From Bradyrhizobium sp. CB1015 (GTDB lineage: Bacteria > Pseudomonadota > Alphaproteobacteria > Rhizobiales > Xanthobacteraceae): DNA of 64,000 nucleotides. This document shows positions 42,943 to 51,835 of this stretch, in pieces (position 1 is the first letter of the stretch; every line of letters begins with the position of its first letter). The notes beneath the pieces are model-generated. The model did not search any database, had not been told where the DNA came from, and saw only the letters and a list, made by a program, of their open reading frames with translations. Made by a program: the position numbers and the translations under genes. The DNA lies in NCBI RefSeq assembly GCF_025200925.1, contig NZ_CP104174.1, forward strand, positions 7,440,001-7,504,000, in the 5' to 3' direction.

Positions 42943-44052
42943 TCAAATCTTCCCGCTGCCGCAAATTCCCTTCAGCGCCTGCCACTCCTTGTCGGTCAGC
43001 AGCGGCGGGCCGCTGGCGGGCCGATCCTCCATCGTCATGCGCGCGAGGCGGTCCTCGGTCAGCGGATGGCTGGCGAGGATCGTGGCGAGCGAGGAGCCGC
43101 CCTCCTTGCCGGTGATGCGGAACATCAACTGGGCCGCAGGTTTCGGCGAACGGCCAAGTGCATGCATGATCTCGATCGCGAAGGTGTCGGCGCCGGTCTC
43201 GGCGTCGCGCGAATAGGACGCTTCGACCAGGCTGCGCGAGGCGAAGATCACGGCCGAGGAGCCGGTGACGTCGCCGAACAACAGGCCGATCAGGAACGAG
43301 GTGCCGCCGTTATAGATCAGGCCGCGCATGTTGTCGTAATGCTTGAGATGGCCGAGCTCGTGGGCGAGGATGCCGGCAAGCTCGTCGGGATTCTCGGCCT
43401 TGTCGAGCAGGCCCTTCAGCACGAACACCTTGCCGCCGGGCAGCGCGAAGGCATTCGGCACCGCGGTGGGCAGCACGCCGGCAGTCATGGTGTCGTCGAG
43501 GCCGGCCGCATCGCGCAGGCGATTGACCAGCTTCGTGAACGCGGCCTTGCCCGCGGGGTCTTCGCAGACGCTGCGGCCGAAAATGGTCTTCATCTGGACC
43601 TCGGCCGCGTCGCCGATACGCCGTTCGACCGGCTTGGGCACCAGCGGCGCGAGCCGGTCGGCGGCGAGCGGCACGCCGAACAGGACCACGCAGACGATGG
43701 AGACGGCGGCGGCAACCGACCAGCCCACGATCTTCGCGACACCGCGGCGCGTCGTCCGGTGCTCGTCGAGCCGCGTGCAGCGGGCGACCACCTCTGCGGC
43801 GAGCGCGGCATCGCGGATCTCCAGCCGGGCCAGAGGCGGCGCGGACGTCGCAGCCAGGCGCAGGATTCCAGGGGGACCGTCGGCGCGGCGAAGGTCGGCA
43901 TAGGCCCAGCGAACGGGCGTTACGCCGTCCTCGGCGATCTCGAGCGCATCACTGAGCGTCAGCGTCACTTGCCGTCTGCGGCTCGACACGCCGTCGAAGA
44001 AGATGGTCGGCTTGGCCGACTGCGCCGGGGTCTCGGCAAACACGTCACTCAC
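42943..44052 (-). CDS. M48-family membrane metalloprotease
   Basis: This 369-residue protein has an N-terminal cytoplasmic PH-like region (1-105) and one membrane segment (about 105-130, VGWSVAAAVSIVCVVLFGVPLA). An M48 peptidase domain follows, with zinc motif HELGH at 231-235 and the third ligand in ASYSRDAETGAD. Substrates of this group are usually misfolded or regulated envelope proteins. It starts 3 bases after the DUF898 stop, so the two genes are co-transcribed. The upstream partner suggests a membrane-quality role, but this is inference. Confidence 0.9.
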   Translation of the reverse strand: MSDVFAETPAQSAKPTIFFDGVSSRRRQVTLTLSDALEIAEDGVTPVRWAYADLRRADGPPGILRLAATSAPPLARLEIRDAALAAEVVARCTRLDEHRTTRRGVAKIVGWSVAAAVSIVCVVLFGVPLAADRLAPLVPKPVERRIGDAAEVQMKTIFGRSVCEDPAGKAAFTKLVNRLRDAAGLDDTMTAGVLPTAVPNAFALPGGKVFVLKGLLDKAENPDELAGILAHELGHLKHYDNMRGLIYNGGTSFLIGLLFGDVTGSSAVIFASRSLVEASYSRDAETGADTFAIEIMHALGRSPKPAAQLMFRITGKEGGSSLATILASHPLTEDRLARMTMEDRPASGPPLLTDKEWQALKGICGSGKI

Positions 44053-44055
44053 AGC

Positions 44056-45246
44056 TCAGAATCCCGCGACATCGAGTCCGTCGGCAAAGCCTTCGCCGAG
44101 CGCGCTGGCAAGCTGACCGCTGCCGCGCACGTCCGCCGCGGCCCCGATGTTGTGCACCTCGACGGTCTCCAGCACCTTGGCCCAGAGATCGCGCTGGAGA
44201 TAGACGCGCATCACGATGTTGATGGCAAGGGCGAGCGCGAAATAGCCGATCACCATCATCACCACCATCGGGATGCTCTTCGTCGCATTGTCGCCGGCGA
44301 AGATCTCCTCGGCCGGAACGCCGGTCAGGGTGACGACGAGCAAGGCGCTGCCGCCCATATAGGCCGCGAACGCGACCGTGAGCAGCATCCACCAGCCGAT
44401 CACTTTCCAGTACAGGCCGTAGAAGGCGTCGTGCGGCAGGTTCGAGGACAGGCCGACGCCACCGATGCGGATGCCGTCGAGCCACCAGCGCCATTCGCGG
44501 GCCTTGAACTCCGCGTAAAAGAACGGTGCGAGCGGGAAGATGAAGAGCGCGATCGGGCTGAGCAGCCACAACCACCAGCCGCGCTTGAAGAAGGTCCAGC
44601 CGTCGCCTTCGAAATCGCCGCGGAGATCGCCGTAATGGGTGTGCCGCATCTTGTAGCGTTCGAGAGCAGCCTCGCGCCAGGGCAGCGCCAGGCCGAGCGT
44701 CAGGAACACCAGCAGGCCCCACAGCATGGCGCGAAACGCGTAAGCCCAGCCCGAGCCGTCCATCCAGAAGCGGACGCCGCGCCAGACCGTGCGCGTCAGG
44801 CGGTAGCGCCGCGCACGAAAAATCGCGAACTGGCCGAAGGCGTAGAAGGCGATGAATAGCGGCGTCGAGGCAAAGCCCTGCCAGCGCTCGAACTCGATGC
44901 CAACGAGAAAATAGGCGAGATAGATCGGCACCAGGATCGCGAGCGCGAACAGGAAGCCGATCAGGAGCTCCTTGGCCCGCCCGGTGTATTCGGCCGCGTC
45001 GCCGTCGATCGCGGTGTGCGTCCACAGATGACGGCGGATGTCGGTGACGAGCCAGAACCGGTAGAAGCCGAAGGTGACCAGCTCCAGCAAGGCACCCTTG
45101 GTGACCAGTTTGCGGAACTCGGAGCGGTTGCCGGAGAAATCGACCCGCGTCGGCGGCAGCGGCGGGGGTAAGGGTTCGGACCCGATGGGGGTCCATTGCA
45201 TGTCGTTCACGGCAGCAACCTCGGGATGCGGATCTGTTCCGGTCAA
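44056..45246 (-). CDS. DUF898 (YjgN-family) polytopic membrane protein
   Basis: This is a 396-residue protein with about eight membrane segments and two internal repeats of the DUF898 unit. The family pattern GNRSEFRKLVTKGALLELVTFGFYRFW, LWTHTAIDGDAAEYTGRAKEL and RYKMRHTHYGDLRGDFEGDG is plain. Relatives are often encoded beside M48 proteases, as here (3-base gap). The function is unknown; a role in presenting or controlling the protease is a guess. Confidence 0.88.
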   Translation of the reverse strand: MTGTDPHPEVAAVNDMQWTPIGSEPLPPPLPPTRVDFSGNRSEFRKLVTKGALLELVTFGFYRFWLVTDIRRHLWTHTAIDGDAAEYTGRAKELLIGFLFALAILVPIYLAYFLVGIEFERWQGFASTPLFIAFYAFGQFAIFRARRYRLTRTVWRGVRFWMDGSGWAYAFRAMLWGLLVFLTLGLALPWREAALERYKMRHTHYGDLRGDFEGDGWTFFKRGWWLWLLSPIALFIFPLAPFFYAEFKAREWRWWLDGIRIGGVGLSSNLPHDAFYGLYWKVIGWWMLLTVAFAAYMGGSALLVVTLTGVPAEEIFAGDNATKSIPMVVMMVIGYFALALAINIVMRVYLQRDLWAKVLETVEVHNIGAAADVRGSGQLASALGEGFADGLDVAGF

Positions 45247-45417
45247 ACTATAGATCAGAGGTTAGTCGATCCCCAAGACGGGCGGGTTCGATTTGGCTCG
45301 ATTCCAGCCGGTTTCTGCATGCTTCCACGACAAAACGGTGTGCGGGGGATCACGCTCGTCGATGTCCCCTAGCCTCGATGAAGCGACGCGCAATCGAGGA
45401 CAGCGGCAGCGGCACGA

Positions 45418-45472
45418 TTCCCGGATTACGCTTGCGCTCCATCCAGGCTACGCACCTCCGTCCGGGCTACGC
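45418..45472. repeat. Degenerate palindromic repeat (CCCGGATTACGC type)
   Basis: TTCCCGGATTACGCTTGCGC, TCCATCCAGGCTACGC and then GTCCGGGCTACGCC are right-arm pieces of the family. Its left arm is almost lost. The remainder of 45247-45593, upstream of the first P450 gene, shows no further feature. Confidence 0.6.
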
Positions 45473-45593
45473 CCAAAGGTTGGATGCGGCAAAACTCTCC
45501 CTTGCCCCGGCGCAGACAACCGGCTGTAATTGCAAATCAAATACCGCAGCGCAGAATTCAACGACGCGCGGTTCATATCGAGGGAGAACGGTC

Positions 45594-46859
45594 ATGCACG
45601 GGACCATCGAAAGCGCGGCCAAACTCGACGCATTGCGCGAGCGCGCCAGCTCGCTGCCGCTGGAGCAATTCGATCCCGGCGACCCCGAATTGTTCAGGAC
45701 CGATACGTTCTGGCCCTATTTCGATCGGCTGCGCCGGGAAGATCCCGTGCACTATTGCAAGGATTCGATGTTCGGGCCGTACTGGTCGGTGACGCGCTAC
45801 AACGACATCATGGAGATCGAGACCAACCATACGGTGTTCTCCTCGGCCTCCTCGCTCGGCGGCATCACCATCCGCGACATCGATCCGGATCTGCGCCGCG
45901 AGAGTTTCATCTCGATGGACCCGCCGCGCCATGCAGCTCAGCGCAAGACCGTGGCGCCGATGTTCACGCCGACGCACCTGGACAATCTCGCCATCAACAT
46001 CCGCAAGCGCTCGGCCGAGTGCCTGGACAACCTGCCCCGCGGCGAGGTGTTCGACTGGGTCGACCAGGTCTCGATCGAGCTCACGACGCAGATGCTGGCG
46101 GTGCTGTTCGACTTCCCCTGGGAGGACCGCCGCAAGCTGACGCGCTGGTCGGACGTCGCGACCACGATTCCCGGGCCCGACGGCCTCGTCGCGACCGAGG
46201 ACGAACGGCAGGCCGAACTCGCCGAATGCGCGGCCTACTTCTCCCGGCTCTGGAAGGAGCGCATCGAACAGCCGCCGAAGAGCGACCTGCTGTCGATGAT
46301 GGCGCATGGCGCTGCCACGCGCGACATGGATGCGAAGAACTTCCTCGGCAATCTCATCCTCCTGATCGTCGGCGGCAACGACACCACCCGCAACACCATG
46401 TCGGGCTCGCTTCTCGCGCTGAGCCAGCATCCCGAGCAATATCGCAAGCTGCGCGAGAACCCTGACCTGCTCGACAGCTTCGTGCCGGAGGTGATCCGCT
46501 GGCAGACGCCGCTGGCGCATATGCGCAGGACGGCGCTCTCCGACTTCGAGTTCCGCGGCAGGCAGATCAAGAAGGGTGACAAGGTCGTGATGTGGTACGT
46601 CTCGGGCAACCGCGACGAGGAGGCGATCGAGAGGCCCTACGAGTTCATCATCGATCGCGCGCGGCCGCGCACGCACCTGTCCTTCGGCTTCGGCATTCAC
46701 CGTTGCGTCGGCCTGCGGCTTGCCGAGCTTCAGCTCAAGATTATTTGGGAGGAAATTCTCAGGCGGTTCGACCATATTGACGTGGTCGGCGAACCCAGGC
46801 GGGTCTACTCGAGCTTCGTGAAGGGTATTGAGACGCTGCCGGTGAAGATTGCGGCGTGA
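45594..46859 (+). CDS. Cytochrome P450, CYP153-type (first of tandem pair)
   Basis: This 421-residue soluble P450 has the CYP153 look throughout: EDPVHYCKDSMFGPYWSVTRYNDIM, SMDPPRHAAQRKTVAPMF, the I-helix GGNDTTRN, the K-helix E-x-x-R region EVIRWQTPLAHMRRTA, and VVMWYVSGNRDEE. The haem-thiolate Cys371 is in FGFGIHRCVG. CYP153 enzymes hydroxylate terminal carbons of alkanes, alkyl chains and fatty acids using NADH through a ferredoxin reductase and ferredoxin, neither of which is encoded nearby. It ends 25 bases before a close paralogue. Confidence 0.93.
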   Translation: MHGTIESAAKLDALRERASSLPLEQFDPGDPELFRTDTFWPYFDRLRREDPVHYCKDSMFGPYWSVTRYNDIMEIETNHTVFSSASSLGGITIRDIDPDLRRESFISMDPPRHAAQRKTVAPMFTPTHLDNLAINIRKRSAECLDNLPRGEVFDWVDQVSIELTTQMLAVLFDFPWEDRRKLTRWSDVATTIPGPDGLVATEDERQAELAECAAYFSRLWKERIEQPPKSDLLSMMAHGAATRDMDAKNFLGNLILLIVGGNDTTRNTMSGSLLALSQHPEQYRKLRENPDLLDSFVPEVIRWQTPLAHMRRTALSDFEFRGRQIKKGDKVVMWYVSGNRDEEAIERPYEFIIDRARPRTHLSFGFGIHRCVGLRLAELQLKIIWEEILRRFDHIDVVGEPRRVYSSFVKGIETLPVKIAA

Positions 46860-46884
46860 GTCGAAGGCAACTGGAGCCACGAGA

Positions 46885-48159
46885 ATGAACATCCAAGCGC
46901 CGGTTAACGTGGACAAGGCCGAACGCATGCGCAGGGCTCGCGAGGAAGCCTATGCGACGCCGCTGTCGCAATTCCACCCCGGCGCGCCCCGGCTGTTCCA
47001 GGACGACACGCTGTGGCCCTGGTTCGAGCGGCTGCGCAACGAAGAGCCGGTGCATTACTGTACCAATGCGCCGATCGAGCCCTACTGGTCGGTGGTGAAG
47101 TACAACGACATCATGCATGTCGACACCAATCACGGCATCTTCTCCTCGGATTCCAAGCTCGGCGGCATCTCGATCCGCGACGTGCCGGAAGGCTACGACT
47201 ATCCGAGCTTCATCGCGATGGACCAGCCCAGGCATTCGGCGCAGCGCAAGACGGTGTCGCCGATGTTCACGCCGACACATCTGGACGAGCTGGCAAAGCT
47301 AATCCGCCAGCGCTCGCAGACCGTGCTCGACAATCTGCCGCGCAACGAGACCTTCAACTTCGTCGAGCGCGTCTCGATCGAGCTGACCACGCAGATGCTG
47401 GCGACCCTGTTCGACTTTCCCTGGGAGGAGCGGCGCAAGCTGACGCGCTGGTCGGACGTCTCCACCGCGCTGCCCAAGAGCGGCATCGTCGCTTCCGCCG
47501 AGGAACGCCGCCGCGAGATGGACGAGTGCTACGCCTACATGTCGAAGCTCTGGAACGAGCGCGTCAATTCGGCGCCGCGCAACGACCTGCTGTCGCTGAT
47601 GGCGCACAACGAGGCCACGCGGCACATGGACCCCGACAACCTCATGGGCAACATCATCCTGCTAATCGTCGGCGGCAACGACACCACGCGCAACACCATG
47701 ACCGGCTCGGTGCTGGCGCTGAACGAGAACCCGGAGCAGTACGACAAGCTTCGCGAAAATCCTGCGCTAATCGATTCCATGGTGCCGGAGGTGATCCGCT
47801 GGCAGACGCCGCTGGCGCATATGCGGCGCACCGCGCTTGCCGATACCGAGATCGGCGGCAAGCACATCAGGAAAGGCGACCGCGTCGTGATGTGGTACGT
47901 CTCCGGCAACCGCGACGAGGAGATGTTCGAGAAGCCGAACGAATTCATCATCGACCGTCCGCGCCCGCGCACGCACCTGTCCTTCGGCTTCGGCATCCAT
48001 CGCTGCGTCGGCATGCGCCTCGCCGAGCTGCAGCTGCGGATCATCTGGGAGGAGATGCTGAAGCGCTTCGACCGCATCGAGGTGGTCGGCGAGCCCAAGC
48101 GGATCTACTCGAGCTTCATCAAGGGATATGAGACGCTGCCGGTCAGGATTGCGGGGTAG
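46885..48159 (+). CDS. Cytochrome P450, CYP153-type (second of tandem pair)
   Basis: This 424-residue paralogue of the preceding gene has the same landmarks: GGNDTTRN in the I-helix, EVIRWQTPLAHMRRTA, GDRVVMWYVSGNRDEE and haem Cys374 in FGFGIHRCVG. The two proteins are colinear and differ mostly in the N-terminal 20 residues and the substrate-contact loops (for example KLGGISIRDVPEGYDYPSF here), suggesting duplication followed by specificity change. A longer in-frame start at 46849 would overlap the first gene's stop. It lies in one likely transcript with the first P450. Confidence 0.93.
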   Translation: MNIQAPVNVDKAERMRRAREEAYATPLSQFHPGAPRLFQDDTLWPWFERLRNEEPVHYCTNAPIEPYWSVVKYNDIMHVDTNHGIFSSDSKLGGISIRDVPEGYDYPSFIAMDQPRHSAQRKTVSPMFTPTHLDELAKLIRQRSQTVLDNLPRNETFNFVERVSIELTTQMLATLFDFPWEERRKLTRWSDVSTALPKSGIVASAEERRREMDECYAYMSKLWNERVNSAPRNDLLSLMAHNEATRHMDPDNLMGNIILLIVGGNDTTRNTMTGSVLALNENPEQYDKLRENPALIDSMVPEVIRWQTPLAHMRRTALADTEIGGKHIRKGDRVVMWYVSGNRDEEMFEKPNEFIIDRPRPRTHLSFGFGIHRCVGMRLAELQLRIIWEEMLKRFDRIEVVGEPKRIYSSFIKGYETLPVRIAG

Positions 48160-48169
48160 GCTCTCTCCT

Positions 48170-48440
48170 CCGTCATTGCGAGCGCAGCGTCTTCTTCGCT
48201 CGTGTCCCGGACGAACCGCAGCGCCATAGCGCGTCGAAGACGCGCGTGAACGCGCTTAGGGCGGTGCGGCGCAGAGCCGGGACCCAGCAAGCAACGGCCT
48301 CGCTGCAACATGGGCCCCGGCTCTGCAGCGCATCACACCGGACGATGCTTCGCATCGCCGGGCGTGCTGCGCTGCGTCCGGGGCACGAGAGCGGCATGTC
48401 GGCGCGACACCTCCCCAGATATAAAATTCCGGCATGACAG
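48170..48440. repeat. Dispersed repeat block (GTCATTGCGAGCG type)
   Basis: It starts CGTCATTGCGAGCGCAGCG near 48171 and carries internally complementary stretches such as GAGCCGGGACCC against GGGCCCCGGCTCTGC, and a CATCGCCGGGCGTGCTGCGC segment. It ends at ATTCCGGCATGACAG. It fills the 48160-48493 gap between convergent P450 and LysR genes; no gene is supported in it. Confidence 0.65.
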
Positions 48441-48493
48441 CTCGCGCCAGATGCGAAGGCACGATGGCGCGCGGCTGTTCTACCACACGCCAT

Positions 48494-49414
48494 CTAACTC
48501 AACCTGATGTCCCACACGCCGTCCTTGCGGCAGGCGGCGACCTCCTCGCGCAACAGCGCGGTGATGGCGAGCGAGGCCGTCGAGGCCGGGTGGTCGATTG
48601 GAGAAGCAAAGATGAGCTCGCGCGTCATCGGCTTGGATACGGGGGCGGTTTCCAGCCGCCCGTCCGCGACCTCGCCGTGGACCGAGGACGGCGGCAGCAA
48701 CGCGAAGCCGAGGCCCTCCTCGACCAGGCTCGTCAGCACGCGGAACGAATCCGCCTCCAGCTGGACGTCGAGCTTGATCTTGCGCTGGGCCGCGGCGTGC
48801 TCGATCAGCGCGCGGAGGCCGTGGGAATGAGAGGGCAGCACCAACCGCTGCCGCAGCAGCCAGCCGATGTCGACGCTCTTCTTGCGCGCCAGCCCGCAGC
48901 CGCGCGGACCGACCGCGACGATGTTGTCGCGCCCCAGGCTCTGCACATTGAGATGGAGATCGGCCGAGCGGCCGTAGAGGATGGCGAGATCCATCTCGCC
49001 GCGATGCAGCCATTCGACCAGATGGCCGCTATAGCTCTCGACGATGCGCAGCGAGATGCCGGGAAATTTTTCGACGCAGCGCCGCGCAAAGCGCGCCGAG
49101 AGTACGCAGCTCACGGTCGGAACGAGACCAAGCACGACCTGGCCCGACGGCGGCCCCTTGGCCGACTGGATGTCGTCGCGAATCTGGTCGATCTGCCGCA
49201 CGATGCCGGAGGTGCGCGCGAGCAGGAGGCGGCCGGCCTCGGTCAGCACCATGCCGCGGCCGTTGCGCGTGAAAAGCTCCGTGCGCAGCTCGTGTTCCAG
49301 CAGCTTGATCTGCCGAGAGAGCGCCGGCTGCGCCACGCGCAAGGTGTCGGAGGCCTTGGACAGGCTGCCGAGCTCCGCCACGCAACTGAAGGTCCTGAGC
49401 TGCCGGAAATCCAT
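48494..49414 (-). CDS. LysR-family transcriptional regulator
   Basis: This is a 306-residue LTTR. Its N-terminal winged HTH is MDFRQLRTFSCVAELGSLSKASDTLRVAQPALSRQIKLLEHEL. The periplasmic-binding-fold effector domain lies at about 90-295 (GQVVLGLVPTV, LHRGEMDLAILYGR, LVEEGLGFALLPPSSV). It is divergent from the acyl-CoA dehydrogenase gene across 125 bases, the standard arrangement for an LTTR controlling the neighbouring operon. The ATG at 49414 gives the normal LTTR N-terminus; the frame is open to 49462. Effector unknown; likely a CoA-pathway intermediate or its acid. Confidence 0.92.
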   Translation of the reverse strand: MDFRQLRTFSCVAELGSLSKASDTLRVAQPALSRQIKLLEHELRTELFTRNGRGMVLTEAGRLLLARTSGIVRQIDQIRDDIQSAKGPPSGQVVLGLVPTVSCVLSARFARRCVEKFPGISLRIVESYSGHLVEWLHRGEMDLAILYGRSADLHLNVQSLGRDNIVAVGPRGCGLARKKSVDIGWLLRQRLVLPSHSHGLRALIEHAAAQRKIKLDVQLEADSFRVLTSLVEEGLGFALLPPSSVHGEVADGRLETAPVSKPMTRELIFASPIDHPASTASLAITALLREEVAACRKDGVWDIRLS

Positions 49415-49440
49415 ACTTGCCAATCCTGGAAGGCTACTCC

Positions 49441-49463
49441 ATACGCTATAACAAATGAGCATA
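49441..49463. promoter_or_regulatory. LysR-box-like site in the divergent intergenic region
   Basis: ATACGCT-N8-GAGCATA is an imperfect inverted repeat containing T-N11-A spacing, 27 bases upstream of the LysR ATG and about 77 bases before the acyl-CoA dehydrogenase ATG. Position and form suit an LTTR recognition site; it is a visual call only. Confidence 0.4.
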
Positions 49464-49539
49464 GGGGGCGGGCATTGTTTTCACAACGCCCGTGGGTTGG
49501 CCGGCGTTATCTTAACTGCCGCTAAGAATTGGAAACGCC

Positions 49540-50709
49540 ATGAGTCAAGAACACCACACCGAAGATTACGCCGACATTCGCGAAGCCGTTGCCAAGCTCT
49601 GCGCGCAGTTCCCGGGCGAATATTGGCGCAAGCTCGACCGCGAGATGGCCTACCCCAAGGCGTTCGTCGATGCGCTGACCGAGGCCGGCTATCTCTCGGT
49701 GCTGATCCCCGAGGAATATGGCGGCGCGGGCCTGAAGCTGTCGGCGGCCGCCGCGATCCTGGAAGAGATCCAGCGCGCGGGCTGCAACGGCGGCGGCTGT
49801 CACGCCCAGATGTACACGATGGGCACGGTGCTCAGGCACGGCAATGCCGAGCAGAAGGCAAAGTACCTGCCGAAGATCGCGAGCGGCGAGTTGCGCCTGC
49901 AGGCGTTCGGGGTCACCGAGCCGACCAGCGGCACCGACACCTCCTCGCTGAAGACGTTCGCGCGCAAGGACGGCAACGACAGCTACATCGTCAACGGCCA
50001 GAAGATCTGGACCAGCCGCGCCGAGCATTCCGACCTGATGGTGCTGCTGGCGCGCACCACGCCGAAGGACCAGGTCAAGAAGCGCACCGATGGTCTTTCG
50101 GTGTTTATCGTCGACATGCGCGAGGCCAGGAACAACGGTCTCGAGATCCGCCCGATCCGCACCATGATGAACCACGCCACCACCGAAGTGTTCTTCACCG
50201 ACATGAGGGTGCCGGCGGAGAATCTGATCGGCGAGGAAGGCAAGGGTTTTCGCTACATCCTCTCCGGCATGAATGCCGAGCGCATCCTGATCGCGGCCGA
50301 ATGCGTCGGCGACGCCAAGTGGTTCATTGCGAAGGCGACGAACTACGCCAAGGAGCGCGCCGTGTTCGGCCGGCCGATCGGCCAGAATCAAGGCATCCAG
50401 TTCCCGATCGCCAAGGCCTACGCCTCGATGCGCGCGGCCGAGCTGATGGTGAAGGAAGCCACGCGCAAATACGAGGCCGGGCTCGATTGCGGCGCGGAGG
50501 CCAACATGGCCAAGATGCTGGCGGCGGATGCGTCGTGGGAAGCGGCGAATGCCTGCATCCAGACCCATGGCGGCTTCGGCTTCGCCGAGGAATACGACGT
50601 CGAGCGCAAATTCCGCGAGACGCGACTCTACCAGGTGGCGCCGATCTCGACCAACCTCGTGCTGTCCTACGTCGCCGAGCACGTCCTCGGCATGCCGCGC
50701 TCGTACTGA
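49540..50709 (+). CDS. Acyl-CoA dehydrogenase
   Basis: This 389-residue flavoenzyme oxidises an acyl-CoA to its 2,3-enoyl form. Landmarks are LIPEEYGGAGLK, AFGVTEPTSGTDTSSLKT (FAD and substrate strand), IVNGQKIWTSRAEHSD, RAVFGRPIGQNQGIQFPIAK and IQTHGGFGFAEEYDVER. The usual base Glu in the C-terminal YEG motif is absent: the local sequence is LYQVAPIS. A Glu sits instead in MNAERILIAAE, where isovaleryl-CoA and long-chain enzymes place theirs. It is the first gene of a four-gene catabolic run; the next starts 10 bases after its stop. Confidence 0.92.
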   Translation: MSQEHHTEDYADIREAVAKLCAQFPGEYWRKLDREMAYPKAFVDALTEAGYLSVLIPEEYGGAGLKLSAAAAILEEIQRAGCNGGGCHAQMYTMGTVLRHGNAEQKAKYLPKIASGELRLQAFGVTEPTSGTDTSSLKTFARKDGNDSYIVNGQKIWTSRAEHSDLMVLLARTTPKDQVKKRTDGLSVFIVDMREARNNGLEIRPIRTMMNHATTEVFFTDMRVPAENLIGEEGKGFRYILSGMNAERILIAAECVGDAKWFIAKATNYAKERAVFGRPIGQNQGIQFPIAKAYASMRAAELMVKEATRKYEAGLDCGAEANMAKMLAADASWEAANACIQTHGGFGFAEEYDVERKFRETRLYQVAPISTNLVLSYVAEHVLGMPRSY

Positions 50710-50719
50710 GGTTGCGGCC

Positions 50720-51820
50720 ATGGGAGCACTTGACGGGATCAGGGTGATTGCGGTCGAGCAGGCGGTGGCAGCGCCGTTCTGCTCCTCGCGTCTGGCCGAT
50801 GCCGGCGCCGAGGTGATCAAGATCGAGCGGCCCGAGGGCGATTTCGCCCGCGGCTATGACGCGGCCGCCAAGGGCCAGAGCAGCTACTTCGTCTGGCTCA
50901 ACCGCGGCAAGCAATCGGTCGTGGTCGATCTCACGACGAAGGAGGGCCGCGCCGAGCTGGAGAAGCTGATCGCGAGCGCCGACGTGCTGATCCAGAACCT
51001 CAAGCCGGGCTCGATGGACAAGCTCGGCTTCTCGCGCGAGCGGCTCTTGAAGGACTATCCCAAGCTGATTTCCTGCACGATCACCGGCTATGGCGACGAG
51101 GGTCCCTACGCCCATCGCAAGGCCTATGATCTCCTGATCCAGGCCGAGAGCGGCCTTGCCTCGATCACCGGCAATCCCGACGGCGCCTCGCGCGTCGGCA
51201 TGTCGATCGTCGACGTCGCGACCGGCGCCACTGCCCACGCGGCGATCCTGGAAGCGCTGATCGCGCGCGGGCGCACCGGCAAGGGCGCTGACATCCGCAT
51301 CTCCATGTTCGACGTGATGGCGGACTGGTGCACGGTGCCGCTGCTCAACGCCGAAGCCGGCAATCCGCCCAAGCGCATGGGCCTGCGGCATCCCTCGATC
51401 GCACCTTACGGCGTGTTCACCTCGAAGGACGGCAAGGACATCCTGATCTCGATCCAGAGCGAGCGCGAGTGGAAGACGCTGTGCGCGAAGGTGCTGGATC
51501 AGCCGGACCTGCCAGCCGATCCCCGCGTCGCCAACATGGTCGAGCGCGTGCGCAACCGCGACTTCACGGACCAGACCGTGGCCGACGTCTTCGGCAAGAT
51601 GACGCGCGACGAGCTGTTGAAGCGGCTGTCGGACGCCGACATCGCATTCGCCGAGGTCAACACCATGGCCGACCTCGCCAATCACCCGCATCTGCGGCGG
51701 ATCGAGGTCGACACGCCGAACGGCCGCGTCAGCTATCCCGCGCCGGCGCCGATCGTCGTCGGCGAGACGCGCTCTTACGGCGCCGTGCCCGCGATCGGCC
51801 AGCGTCCCCAGTCCAAATAA
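50720..51820 (+). CDS. Class III CoA-transferase (CaiB/BaiF family)
   Basis: This is a 366-residue family III CoA-transferase. It begins with LDGIRVIAVEQAVAAPFCSSRLADAGAEVIKIE, the N-terminal Rossmann signature. The catalytic Asp is predicted at 137 in AYDLLIQAESGL, equivalent to the formyl-CoA transferase aspartate. NRGKQSVVVDL and NLKPGSMDKLGF are further landmarks. Such enzymes swap CoA between carboxylic acids, here probably activating the substrate of the dehydrogenase or hydratase beside it. Length is slightly short for the family (380-420). It is followed after 15 bases by a MaoC-like gene. Confidence 0.92.
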   Translation: MGALDGIRVIAVEQAVAAPFCSSRLADAGAEVIKIERPEGDFARGYDAAAKGQSSYFVWLNRGKQSVVVDLTTKEGRAELEKLIASADVLIQNLKPGSMDKLGFSRERLLKDYPKLISCTITGYGDEGPYAHRKAYDLLIQAESGLASITGNPDGASRVGMSIVDVATGATAHAAILEALIARGRTGKGADIRISMFDVMADWCTVPLLNAEAGNPPKRMGLRHPSIAPYGVFTSKDGKDILISIQSEREWKTLCAKVLDQPDLPADPRVANMVERVRNRDFTDQTVADVFGKMTRDELLKRLSDADIAFAEVNTMADLANHPHLRRIEVDTPNGRVSYPAPAPIVVGETRSYGAVPAIGQRPQSK

Positions 51821-51835
51821 AGAGAGCAAGGCATC

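Noticed and set aside
42913..44859. 648-residue plus-strand open frame over the M48 and DUF898 genes
   Set aside because: The minus strand encodes HELGH and DUF898 motifs; the plus frame has only Arg/Glu/Ala-rich noise.
48246..48507. Small open frames between the P450 and LysR genes
   Set aside because: They lie inside a dispersed repeat on both strands and show no ribosome site or conserved motif.
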